Source: Bacillota bacterium (GTDB lineage Bacteria; Bacillota; UBA4882; UBA8346). From it: a stretch of 64,000 bases of DNA. Of this stretch, positions 42,344 to 49,687 are shown piece after piece. The position numbers and the translations under genes are program-made. Position 1 is the first letter of the stretch, and the number at the start of each line of letters is the position of its first letter. The notes under the pieces were generated by a model. That model searched no databases. It was not told the origin of the DNA and worked only from the letters and a program-made list of their open reading frames with translations. The DNA lies in NCBI GenBank assembly GCA_023429995.1, contig JAEZCE010000045.1:107617-171616 (forward strand), read 5' to 3'.

Positions 42344-42371
42344 AGTGAATGCGATTATGAATAGTTGTCTG

Positions 42372-42839
42372 TTAACCGCTGACTTTGGCGACAGGTAAGG
42401 GCGCCCATGTCTGTTGAATAAATTCATACCGGGGATCATCCGATAAGCGCCGTTCGCCCTGTAGGTGTTGATAAGTTTCAACATCTTGGGTACATTCCAT
42501 ACATCCGAGATAGGTACCATCATAATCCCGTAAAGCAATCATTTCAACCATAATTTTGTGGTTTTTCCTGGTGATATCCGACTTGATATCAAACCAAAAA
42601 CTTGCCTTATCCCGGAGCCCTTGTTTCATTTCCTGAATGACTTGTTCAGCTTTTGCGCAACTGTCGGCTGGATGGAAAAGGCGGAAATCTGTTCCCATGG
42701 CAGACAGCGGACGCTTGAATAACCGAGTTTCGTGTTTATTCCAACCGATAATTTCATCATTCGCATCAATCATTAAGATCTCGACCGGCAAATTTTCATA
42801 CATCGCACGCACCATCCGGTCATTCATTCCATCAAGCAT
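42372..42839 (-). CDS. PAS-domain protein, DUF438-like
   Basis: 155 aa consisting mainly of one PAS domain (LPVEILMIDANDEIIGWNKH, MGTDFRLFHPADSCAKAEQ, VEMIALRDYDGTYLGCMECTQD), most like the C-terminal PAS of DUF438 proteins. No output domain is attached. Its promoter at 42873-42900 carries a Rex operator nearly identical to that of hydCBA2, so it appears to belong to the hydrogenase/ethanol regulon. It may bind haem, flavin or a metabolite; ligand unknown. Confidence 0.75.
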   Translation of the reverse strand: MLDGMNDRMVRAMYENLPVEILMIDANDEIIGWNKHETRLFKRPLSAMGTDFRLFHPADSCAKAEQVIQEMKQGLRDKASFWFDIKSDITRKNHKIMVEMIALRDYDGTYLGCMECTQDVETYQHLQGERRLSDDPRYEFIQQTWAPLPVAKVSG

Positions 42840-42872
42840 GGAAGCACCTCCCCGATTTTTTATCTACATTCT

Positions 42873-42900
42873 ATTTTAAACTTTGTCATATAAATAACAA
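42873..42900 (-). promoter_or_regulatory. PAS-gene promoter with embedded Rex operator
   Basis: Minus strand TTGTTATTTATATGACAA (42900-42883) overlaps a -35 TTGTTA; after a 16-nt spacer comes TAAAAT (42878-42873). Flanking bases AACAAAGA and the preceding AAATTAAAAT also match 24229-24272, so the whole block is a duplicate of the hydCBA2 promoter. Confidence 0.78.
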
Positions 42901-43106
42901 TCTTTGTTATTTTAATTTGCAAATATTCCGGAATGAAATGCCTTCTGTGGGAGATAAACTGCATCAGGCTTTCGTCTCGCATTTTTAAAAAAATATAAAT
43001 TTTACTGCAAGGAATGGGGTCAAGAAACTCGAAATAAGTAAACAAATTATCTAGTTGATATTGATGTTGTTATAGATTATTTTTTGAATGAAAGAAGGGG
43101 TTAACC

Positions 43107-43568
43107 ATAAGCGGCACTCAAATAAAACATTATGCTCAACCCACTCGGGATTTTCTCTCCTTAGTGGTATTATTGGATGTAGAGTTTACCGCGAGAAATG
43201 GCGCGATCCAGAAAACATACGATGGATTGAATAAGTTGGAAGGGATTAGCGATTTTTTTATTGCTTACCATGATGATATTCCGGTAGGTATAGCTGCATT
43301 AAAGCCTTATGAGAAAGGTACATATGAAGTAAAAAGGGTATTTGTCGAAAAAAAATATCGTGGACAGGGAATTTCCAAGCTTTTAATGAAGAAACTTGAG
43401 GAAAAAGCCACTGAATATCATGGCCGGTTCTTAATCCTGGAAACAGCGGCGACATTTACGGAAGCCCGGAGCCTTTACCGGAGTCTGGGTTATCAAATAA
43501 CTGAAAACTATGGGCCATATGTTGGCATGGATATGAGTGTCTGTATGCGTAAAGAAATCGGTTCATAG
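43107..43568 (+). CDS. GNAT-family acetyltransferase with probable ATA start
   Basis: About 153 aa if read from 43107. The acetyl-CoA binding signature is VFVEKKYRGQGISKLLMKKL, with SLYRSLGYQ near the C-terminus. The only conventional start is GTG 43164, which has no ribosome site and would remove the family-like beginning QIKHYAQPTRDFLSLVVLLD. An ATA at 43107 lies 6 nt behind AGAAGGGG, and a stop at 43089 excludes anything earlier. Either ATA is used as a rare start, or an ATG has mutated. Substrate unknown. Confidence 0.7.
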   Translation: MSGTQIKHYAQPTRDFLSLVVLLDVEFTARNGAIQKTYDGLNKLEGISDFFIAYHDDIPVGIAALKPYEKGTYEVKRVFVEKKYRGQGISKLLMKKLEEKATEYHGRFLILETAATFTEARSLYRSLGYQITENYGPYVGMDMSVCMRKEIGS

Positions 43569-43629
43569 ACTTTTATTTTGGTGGCGATTCATAGTCCATT
43601 CCATGAAGAAGGCTTAAGAGGTCAGAGAT

Positions 43630-44331
43630 ATGACAACCAATGAGCAAATTGCCAGGGATTTAGACACTTTATACACCACGATTCATAGCGAAGGAGTCAA
43701 GGCCCTTAGAGGTGGAAAGGAAAACCTTGATCATCACTTGCAAAATGTAGAACGGGATAGCAGGAGGGGTTTGACTTTATTAGTCAATCTGAACGGGCTC
43801 ATGTCGGAAAATTATGGGCTACTGGTAAAAGAAATGAGAGGGGTTGAACCCAGGCAGTACTATTATCCGGAAACTGATTTGCATGTGACTGTTCTCACTC
43901 TGATAAGCGCCGGCGCTCATTTTCACAGTAATGAAGTCATCAATGATAAGATTATGCAAATCATCAATTTTGCAACCCTTAATGTCAAACCGTTTGAGAT
44001 TGAGTTTCGGGGGATTATCTTAAGTAATGGCGCGATTATCATCAAAGGTTATTACCAAGAAGGCCTTCATGAGTTGCGGGACAACATTAGGAGATTTGCA
44101 ACCCAGTATGGATTTAAGCCGAAAGAACGCTATCAAAGTATATCAGCTCACGTTACTTTCGGACGATTCGTGTCGAAATTAGAAAACCGCAATAAATTCT
44201 TGAAGAAAATAGAAACTTATCAAGATTTTAAAATCGGAGCCGTTCAGGTCGAGCAGATGGAACTTGTTATTCACGATTGGTATAATAGCCGCAAAAATGT
44301 GCTTCAAAAATTCCATTTGGAACATTTTTGA
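43630..44331 (+). CDS. 2H phosphoesterase (2'-5' RNA ligase-like)
   Basis: 233 aa with the two HxTx motifs of the 2H superfamily: LHVTVLTL (near residue 94) and AHVTFGRF (near 178). These histidines act on cyclic or 2'-5' phosphodiesters of nucleotides or RNA ends. It is somewhat longer than the bacterial LigT/ThpR family because of an N-terminal helical region. Role here is unknown. Confidence 0.7.
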   Translation: MTTNEQIARDLDTLYTTIHSEGVKALRGGKENLDHHLQNVERDSRRGLTLLVNLNGLMSENYGLLVKEMRGVEPRQYYYPETDLHVTVLTLISAGAHFHSNEVINDKIMQIINFATLNVKPFEIEFRGIILSNGAIIIKGYYQEGLHELRDNIRRFATQYGFKPKERYQSISAHVTFGRFVSKLENRNKFLKKIETYQDFKIGAVQVEQMELVIHDWYNSRKNVLQKFHLEHF

Positions 44332-44368
44332 TCAAGTCAAAAGAAATGCCGCGTAGGAGGAAAATAAC

Positions 44369-44962
44369 ATGGATTTGGTCGTGCTGCTTTTTCCTGAATT
44401 TGAGACCCTCGATGTTTTTGGACCAGTGGAAATATTAGGTAAATTAGAGGAAATAAACAAAATATGGTTTGTTTCAATGCAGGGAGGCCTTATTGTCAGT
44501 TCCCAACAAGTGCCGGTGATGAGTGAAGATTTACATAGTATGCCGTTAAAACCGGGCTATATTTTATTAATCCCTGGCGGGGCAGGGACCCGGAGAGAAA
44601 TATCCAATCAGGAGTTTTTAAGTGAAATTAAAAAGCTCGCAGCGGATGCAGGGTTTATCCTGTCGGTATGCACCGGTTCGTTGTTATTGGCCAAAACTGG
44701 GTTATTGGATTTCAAAAGGGCTACCACCAATAAACGGGTCTACAACTGGGTGACCCAGCAAGCAGAAAGAGTTCACTGGGTTCAAAAGGCGCGATGGGTA
44801 AGAGATGGCAATATTTATACATCTTCAGGCGTTTCTGCCGGTATGGATATGGCTCAAGGATTTATTGCGGATAATTTTGGGATCGAAGTTGCAAGAAAAA
44901 TAGCGAATGGAATTGAATATATTTGGAATTCCAACTCTGAGGAGGATCGATTTGCAGAATGA
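44369..44962 (+). CDS. DJ-1/PfpI-family protein
   Basis: 197 aa of the class I glutamine amidotransferase-like fold. The nucleophile elbow is VCTGSLLLAKTGLLD (Cys near residue 102), preceded by LLIPGGAGTR. The sequence is closest in style to the isonitrile hydratase/ThiJ-like group. AGGAGG precedes ATG 44369. Reaction not determinable. Confidence 0.8.
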   Translation: MDLVVLLFPEFETLDVFGPVEILGKLEEINKIWFVSMQGGLIVSSQQVPVMSEDLHSMPLKPGYILLIPGGAGTRREISNQEFLSEIKKLAADAGFILSVCTGSLLLAKTGLLDFKRATTNKRVYNWVTQQAERVHWVQKARWVRDGNIYTSSGVSAGMDMAQGFIADNFGIEVARKIANGIEYIWNSNSEEDRFAE

Positions 44963-45034
44963 TATCCATAACCAAGGAAGATAAGTTGCGAGTATCCATG
45001 GTAAAAGTGATATTCTAAAAAAGGAGGTTATTGA

Positions 45035-45364
45035 ATGGTTTTTCCTGAACCGATTTTGAATTTACCGGAAGCTGCTCTTCCTTTTGAAGGAGTGAAGGCA
45101 TATTTATCCCAAGGTCCCGATCATCAAATCATTTTTATGGAATTCTCCCAGGATGTTACATTGCCTGAACACCGGCACGCCAGTCAGTGGGGCATTGTTT
45201 TGGAAGGTGAGATCGAACTTGCCATTGATGGGGTTAAAAGAACCTATCATAAAGGCGATCGGTATTTTATCCCTGAAGGCGCGCCCCATTCAGGTAAAAT
45301 TACGGCGGGTTACGCCGATATGACATATTTTAATCAAAGCAACCGCTATCCGCTGAAAAAATAA
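45035..45364 (+). CDS. Small cupin-domain protein
   Basis: 109 aa, single cupin barrel. Metal-binding motif 1 appears as PEHRHASQWGIVLEGEIE and motif 2 as YFIPEGAPHSG, with histidines retained. AAAGGAGG precedes ATG 45035. Could be a metal-dependent isomerase/dioxygenase or a sugar/small-molecule sensor; nothing nearby identifies it. Confidence 0.8.
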   Translation: MVFPEPILNLPEAALPFEGVKAYLSQGPDHQIIFMEFSQDVTLPEHRHASQWGIVLEGEIELAIDGVKRTYHKGDRYFIPEGAPHSGKITAGYADMTYFNQSNRYPLKK

Positions 45365-45375
45365 AAGGATTCTAA

Positions 45376-45732
45376 TTATAAATTATCCAGGGTAAGGGGA
45401 ATTGGGAAATCATCAGGGATTTTATTGACCGTATAGTGAAGGGCAACCGGATCGGGAATCAGTCCGAATTGGGAATCCTCCGGATAGCTTACGGATAAAT
45501 GAGGCATATAACCGGCAAAAGCGCAAACCGAGTGCATATCGATCCAATAAGAAACCATGAAAAAATGTTCCCAGTTACCTTGGGGTTGACTGTAGATATA
45601 TACTCCAAGGTTTCCGGGAATCGCTTTGATTTGAACCACCCGGGTTTGAAGAAGATAAACCCGGTAGGCTCCCGCCTTAGCCTGTGGTACGATGCCATGC
45701 CAAGATCGAACGATCAAGAGGGCGACCTCCAT
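45376..45732 (-). CDS. ABM-like ferredoxin-fold protein
   Basis: 118 aa. The pattern SWHGIVPQAKAGAYRVYLLQT, IPGNLGVYIYS and AFAGYMPHLSVSYPEDS resembles small antibiotic-biosynthesis-monooxygenase-like proteins of dimeric alpha-beta barrel fold. It converges with the cupin gene. Function unknown. Confidence 0.65.
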   Translation of the reverse strand: MEVALLIVRSWHGIVPQAKAGAYRVYLLQTRVVQIKAIPGNLGVYIYSQPQGNWEHFFMVSYWIDMHSVCAFAGYMPHLSVSYPEDSQFGLIPDPVALHYTVNKIPDDFPIPLTLDNL

Positions 45733-45878
45733 TCAAGTCCAAGTTCTTAATGACTGAAAGAATCATCATTGTATTCCATATTCAATTATACTCCAGATTT
45801 AGGTTTCAGATAACCTGCTATTTTAGGTTTTTGAATATCTTTTCCCGGAGTTTTTTGGTTTTACCTTTGGATTACGAA

Positions 45879-45907
45879 TTGACATCCAGGGCAAAGTTTG
45901 TTATAGT
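45879..45907 (+). promoter_or_regulatory. Sigma-A-type promoter of trpP operon
   Basis: TTGACA (45879-45884), 17-nt spacer, TATAGT (45902-45907). Predicted transcript start about 45914, giving a leader of about 210 nt before trpP. Confidence 0.8.
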
Positions 45908-45944
45908 AAAATAAGAATAGAAATTTAAGAATAGAAGTTTTAAA

Positions 45945-46000
45945 GAGTTTAGCTTAGTTTAGAGTAATTATAGTTGAGATGAGCGGAGACGAGTGCATAG
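45945..46000 (+). promoter_or_regulatory. TRAP (MtrB) binding site, 11 triplets
   Basis: In the trpP leader, GAG or TAG triplets occur at 45945, 45950, 45955, 45960, 45971, 45976, 45981, 45986, 45991 and 45998, with an imperfect TAA at 45965, giving 11 triplets separated mostly by 2 nt. This is the signature of RNA wrapped around the 11-subunit tryptophan-activated TRAP protein. A terminator follows 23 nt downstream. AGGCAG at 45999-46004 can pair with TTGCCT of the terminator's 3' arm, a possible antiterminator that TRAP would disrupt. Confidence 0.85.
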
Positions 46001-46022
46001 GCAGCGTATATTTACGTTTATT

Positions 46023-46052
46023 AAGCCAGGCGCGCGAGTTGCCTGGCTTTTT
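46023..46052 (+). terminator. Attenuator terminator in trpP leader
   Basis: Perfect 9-bp stem AAGCCAGGC / GCCTGGCTT with a 9-nt loop and five T residues, placed between the TRAP site and trpP, where premature termination would shut the operon off when tryptophan is plentiful. Confidence 0.88.
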
Positions 46053-46124
46053 ATATTGGTTTAAAGGATATAAGCCGCGCGGGTGTGCGGAGACAATCAA
46101 TGAAATTTAGAGGAGGATTTTTTG

Positions 46125-46682
46125 ATGAGCATGAATTTAGAGACGAGAGTAGTGGAAAAAAAAGGATTGAAAGCTGTAGACGTCGCCATTGTGGCGGTGT
46201 TATTGGCAGTCGGCGCAGTACTGAGAATTTTCTGCCCGCCATTGGTTGTCGGAATTACCCCCAACTTTGTAATTGGCATGTATTGTTTGGCGATATTGCT
46301 TTTGCGTCCTAAATTACCGGCAGTTATCGGCATTGGTTTGGTCGCCGCGGCGGTTTGCCAGTTGACCACCAAATCGGCGATTCCGTTCTTGAATTTTGTG
46401 AGTGAACCTTTAGGAGCGATTGCAGTTTACCTACTTGCTTTTATCAATGTCGATTTTGGGGTCATGAAATACATCCGGGTCTTTATTATTTCGTTTCTAG
46501 GGACAGCAGTCAGCGGTTTTACCTATGCCGGAATTATGGTTCAAGTTCTCACGGCAAGCGGCAAAAATGCCCCGGCATTTGCCGCCTTATCGGTGGTTGT
46601 TTTGGTTACCGCTTTATTCAACGCCATCCTGGCAAGTATTTTATATGTTCCTTTGAAAACCGCTTTATCAAAAAATCGTTAA
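46125..46682 (+). CDS. trpP: Tryptophan ECF transporter S component, TrpP-like
   Basis: 186 aa with five or six hydrophobic segments, VLLAVGAVLRIFCPPLVVGITPNF near the N-terminus in the TrpP style, and a conserved SAIPFLNFVSEPLGAIAVYLL. ATG 46125 follows AGAGGAGG. The TRAP-type leader points to tryptophan as the substrate, as for B. subtilis trpP. Unlike the solitary Bacillus protein, it is followed by a full set of ECF ATPases and T component, so it probably works as an ATP-driven importer. Confidence 0.85.
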   Translation: MSMNLETRVVEKKGLKAVDVAIVAVLLAVGAVLRIFCPPLVVGITPNFVIGMYCLAILLLRPKLPAVIGIGLVAAAVCQLTTKSAIPFLNFVSEPLGAIAVYLLAFINVDFGVMKYIRVFIISFLGTAVSGFTYAGIMVQVLTASGKNAPAFAALSVVVLVTALFNAILASILYVPLKTALSKNR

Positions 46683-46739
46683 CAGAGTCATTCGTTCGTT
46701 TTTAAGTTGCCCATCTAAATATGATAAAAGGAAGCCAGC

Positions 46740-47633
46740 ATGGACCCAGTCATTGCCATTGAACATTTAACTTTTCAATATCCTTCATCCGCCCAGGATT
46801 CAAAAGCGGCCGAAGTAAAGGATGCCGCTTTGAACGATATTTCCTTATCGGTTCAGGCCGGAGAATTTGTCGGGATTACCGGACCGGCCGGAGCCGGCAA
46901 ATCGACATTGGTATTAACCATCAATGGTATTATTCCGCATTTCCAATCCGGAACCTTTCAGGGCAGGGTGTTGATCAATGGTCATGATACGTTTGAAACT
47001 TCCTGTTCGGAGATTTCCCGGCAGGTGGGTAGCGTCTTTCAGGACCCCGAAGCGCAATTGGTCGCTCCCACCGTCGAGGATGAAATCGCTTTTGGCTTGG
47101 AAAACTTCGGCTTTGAGCCGGAAATCATTGAAAACCGGATTTGCGAGTCATTGCGATTCATCGGGATCTCTCACTTGCGGAATCGTTCAACCTCGGAACT
47201 TTCAGGGGGGCAAAAGCAAAGAGTTTCAATTGCTGCGGCAATCGCTCTACGCCCGGGAATCCTTATCCTGGATGAACCCACCTCGGAACTGGATCCAATC
47301 GGAACCATGGAAGTTTTTGAGGTTTTAAAAAAGCTCAATCAAGAATTTGGGTTAACAATTCTTGTGGTGGAACAGAAAATCAACATTTTGATGGAATATA
47401 TCCAACGTTTATTAATAATGAACCGGGGTAGCTTGCTTGTTGACAAGACTCCCCGGGAAATCATAGCCAGGCCTGAAACCCTTCAATCGGTGGGCTTACG
47501 GGTTCCACCCGTAAGTGAATTGGCTTTTTTATTGCAAAAGGAAGCCCGGTATGTTGGGGAATTGCCGCTTACGGTAGATGAGGCTTGCCTAGGTCTACAA
47601 AAAAGTTTAAACCGGAGTGGAGAGAAAAAATGA
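46740..47633 (+). CDS. ecfA1: ECF transporter ATPase EcfA1-like
   Basis: 297 aa. Walker A GPAGAGKST, SVFQDPEAQLVAPTVEDEIAFGLEN, signature LSGGQKQR, Walker B LILDEPTSELD; the switch histidine position reads VVEQKIN, in which Gln replaces His, a deviation seen in some ECF ATPases paired with a normal partner. Overlaps ecfA2 by 4 nt. Confidence 0.88.
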   Translation: MDPVIAIEHLTFQYPSSAQDSKAAEVKDAALNDISLSVQAGEFVGITGPAGAGKSTLVLTINGIIPHFQSGTFQGRVLINGHDTFETSCSEISRQVGSVFQDPEAQLVAPTVEDEIAFGLENFGFEPEIIENRICESLRFIGISHLRNRSTSELSGGQKQRVSIAAAIALRPGILILDEPTSELDPIGTMEVFEVLKKLNQEFGLTILVVEQKINILMEYIQRLLIMNRGSLLVDKTPREIIARPETLQSVGLRVPPVSELAFLLQKEARYVGELPLTVDEACLGLQKSLNRSGEKK

Positions 47634-48469
47634 TTCGCGCTTCTGATGTTTCTTTTACTTATCCAAGTGGAGTGAATGTACTTCAACATATTTCCTTTCA
47701 AATCAATCCGGGGGAATTTGTGGCCTTGATCGGCCAAAACGGCGCTGGGAAAACGACCTTGCTGAAACAATTGAATGGTCTTTTAAAACCCACCGCAGGC
47801 GACTTTTTTATTGACGGGGTCAATACCAAGGATTCATCCACCGGAGAATTGGCCCAACAGGTTGGTTATCTGTTTCAAAACCCGGATCATCAAATTTTCC
47901 TGCCGACTGTCGAAAAGGAAATTGGTTTTGGCCCTGCCAATCTCGATCTTTCAAAAGCTGAAGTGAAGGAGCGGGTCCGGGATGCCGCCGGGCAAGTGGG
48001 TCTCACTCCGTATTTAAAAGAAAATCCCTTATTCCTAAGTAAAGGGCAGCGGCAGCGGGTTGCCTTCGCTTCGCTTTTATCCATGCGGCCGGAGGTAATG
48101 GTTCTTGATGAGCCGACCACCGGCCAGGATTATCAGGAAGGTATTGAAATCATGGAAATGGTGAAGGACCTCCACCGAAAGGGTCATACGATTGTCTTTG
48201 TAACGCATGATATGGAGCTGGTGGCCGGATATGCGGAACGGGTTATTGTTTTAAGTGAAGGGCGGATATTGATGGATGACATTTGCAGAAATGTTTTCTA
48301 TCAACCGGATTTGCTGTTGCAGACGAATTTGTTTCCTTCACAGATCGCCCGGTTGGCCCAGAAATTTGGAAACCGCTTAAACCCCTTCGACCGTCCCCTG
48401 ACTGTGAAAGAATTGTACCAGCAGGTACTAACGATAATGGAGAGTGGCTCGAATGTCTGCTGTAACTAA
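47630..48469 (+). CDS. ecfA2: ECF transporter ATPase EcfA2-like
   Basis: 279 aa from ATG 47630 (ATGA overlap with the previous gene). Walker A GQNGAGKTT, YLFQNPDHQIFLPTVEKEIGFGPAN, signature-like LSKGQRQRV (Lys for the second Gly), Walker B VLDEPTTGQD and switch VTHDME. It supplies the canonical histidine missing from EcfA1, so a heterodimer with one degenerate site is likely. Confidence 0.88.
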   Translation: MIRASDVSFTYPSGVNVLQHISFQINPGEFVALIGQNGAGKTTLLKQLNGLLKPTAGDFFIDGVNTKDSSTGELAQQVGYLFQNPDHQIFLPTVEKEIGFGPANLDLSKAEVKERVRDAAGQVGLTPYLKENPLFLSKGQRQRVAFASLLSMRPEVMVLDEPTTGQDYQEGIEIMEMVKDLHRKGHTIVFVTHDMELVAGYAERVIVLSEGRILMDDICRNVFYQPDLLLQTNLFPSQIARLAQKFGNRLNPFDRPLTVKELYQQVLTIMESGSNVCCN

Positions 48470-49241
48470 TTATATCCAACGAAATTCCGTGATCCACCGC
48501 CTCAATCCTTTGACCAAACTGGTGTGGTCCATCACTTTAATGACCCTGAGTTTTTTGTTTACGGATGTCGTTATCTTGACGGTTCTTTTTTTATCCATCC
48601 TCTTGGTAGCGTATGCGGCAAAAATTCTTCGGGAAATGCTGCCGGCATTTATCGGCCTGTTATGTTTCGCGGCCTTCTTTTTGTTATTTCAGGTTTTTTT
48701 TATTCCGGACGGTAAAACCTTGTTCGTTTTAATCCCCGGGACCCGGATTTTAAGAGTAACGGACCAAGGCTTGGTGCTCTCTTTGGCGATGGGAATCCGT
48801 TTAATGGTGATTGCCGCCAGTTTTCCCGTATTATTGGGAACAACGGAGGTTAAGGATTTGGTGGTGATGCTGGTTGAAAAGTTCAAAGTCCCTTACACCT
48901 ATGCCTTTATGTTTATCACCTCCATCCGGTTTATTCCAACCTTTGTGCAGGAAATGGAACAAATTATTCAGGCTCAGTGTTCCCGTGCTCATCGTCTCGA
49001 TAAAGGCCTTTTTCTAAGGAAGTTTCTCTCCATTTGCCCCTTGGCCATTCCCTTAATGATCACCTCGGTGAAAAAGGCGGAACAAATGGCGATTTCCATG
49101 GAAACCCGCGGTTTTGGGGTCGGGAAGCGGACTTACCTCCACCGGAATGATTTTGCTTTCCAAGACTGGCTGATTTGCTCCATCCTTTTAGCGATTGTTA
49201 TTACAGGTATTTTCCTTAGTACGAAAGGAATTATTGCTTAG
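48453..49241 (+). CDS. ecfT: ECF transporter T component
   Basis: 262 aa from ATG 48453, overlapping ecfA2 by 17 nt. NYIQRNSVIHRLNPLTKLVW at the N-terminus is the EcfT mark, and coupling-helix signatures are QAQCSRAHRLD and SMETRGFGVG. Completes the tryptophan ECF complex. Confidence 0.88.
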   Translation: MSAVTNYIQRNSVIHRLNPLTKLVWSITLMTLSFLFTDVVILTVLFLSILLVAYAAKILREMLPAFIGLLCFAAFFLLFQVFFIPDGKTLFVLIPGTRILRVTDQGLVLSLAMGIRLMVIAASFPVLLGTTEVKDLVVMLVEKFKVPYTYAFMFITSIRFIPTFVQEMEQIIQAQCSRAHRLDKGLFLRKFLSICPLAIPLMITSVKKAEQMAISMETRGFGVGKRTYLHRNDFAFQDWLICSILLAIVITGIFLSTKGIIA

Positions 49242-49261
49242 AAAGCGAACTTTTTTGTTAT

Positions 49262-49441
49262 GAATTACCAGGAACAGAAAATAGGACCATTAACTCGGTC
49301 ATGCTGGGAGCCCTCGCCAATAGCGGGCTATTGCCGTTCCCTAAAACCGAAATCAAAAAGGTCCTTTTGGAAATGACGTTGGAAAAGGCCAAGGCCATGG
49401 ATGAAAGGGCTTTTGATATGGGCAGCATGTTTGAAAATTAG
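49262..49441 (+). pseudogene. Remnant of iorB (indolepyruvate:ferredoxin oxidoreductase beta), C-terminus only
   Basis: One frame reads NSVMLGALANSGLLPF followed by KKVLLEMTLEKAKAMDERAFDMGSMFEN (quoted in pieces: KKVLLEM, KAKAMDERAFDMG) and a stop at 49439. This is the standard C-terminus of IorB/2-oxoacid oxidoreductase gamma-type chains. No start, catalytic body or ribosome site precedes it. IorAB are commonly adjacent to a phenylacetate-CoA ligase, and paaK follows here, so it looks like what is left of an iorAB-paaK operon. Confidence 0.75.
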
Positions 49442-49484
49442 CAGCGGGGGAGGGAGCGTCGCCGATAGGTTGGCGATTGATTGC

Positions 49485-49618
49485 CTCAACAACGGGAATC
49501 AAACCCTCGGCTTTAGCCGAAAGCTTTAGTTTAATGTTGCCTTCGGGTTTGATTCCCCGGTTCTTGCGCCAGTATACTGGCGCAAGAACCCACCCGCTTT
49601 CAGTCGGTGGTGGTTGAG
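49485..49618. repeat. 134-bp palindromic element with nested inverted repeats
   Basis: Outer ends CTCAACAAC / GTGGTTGAG are complementary. Inside are GGGAATCAAACCC (49494-49506) paired with GGGTTTGATTCCC (49545-49557), the small hairpin TCGGCTTTAGCCGA, and a perfect 32-nt palindrome centred at 49574/49575 (arms GGTTCTTGCGCCAGTA). The DNA could extrude a multi-arm cruciform, and RNA a branched fold. A short derivative lies at 14341-14388. No transposase is linked. Confidence 0.8.
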
Positions 49619-49687
49619 TGGGCAAAGAAGTTACTCAAGAGTTATTTAGTGTGAGATAGCCAGATTAGAGGAGGTTGCTTAGCTGAG

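Noticed and set aside
45914..46124. T-box leader for the tryptophan transporter
   Set aside because: No T-box core sequence is seen; the triplet array fits TRAP.
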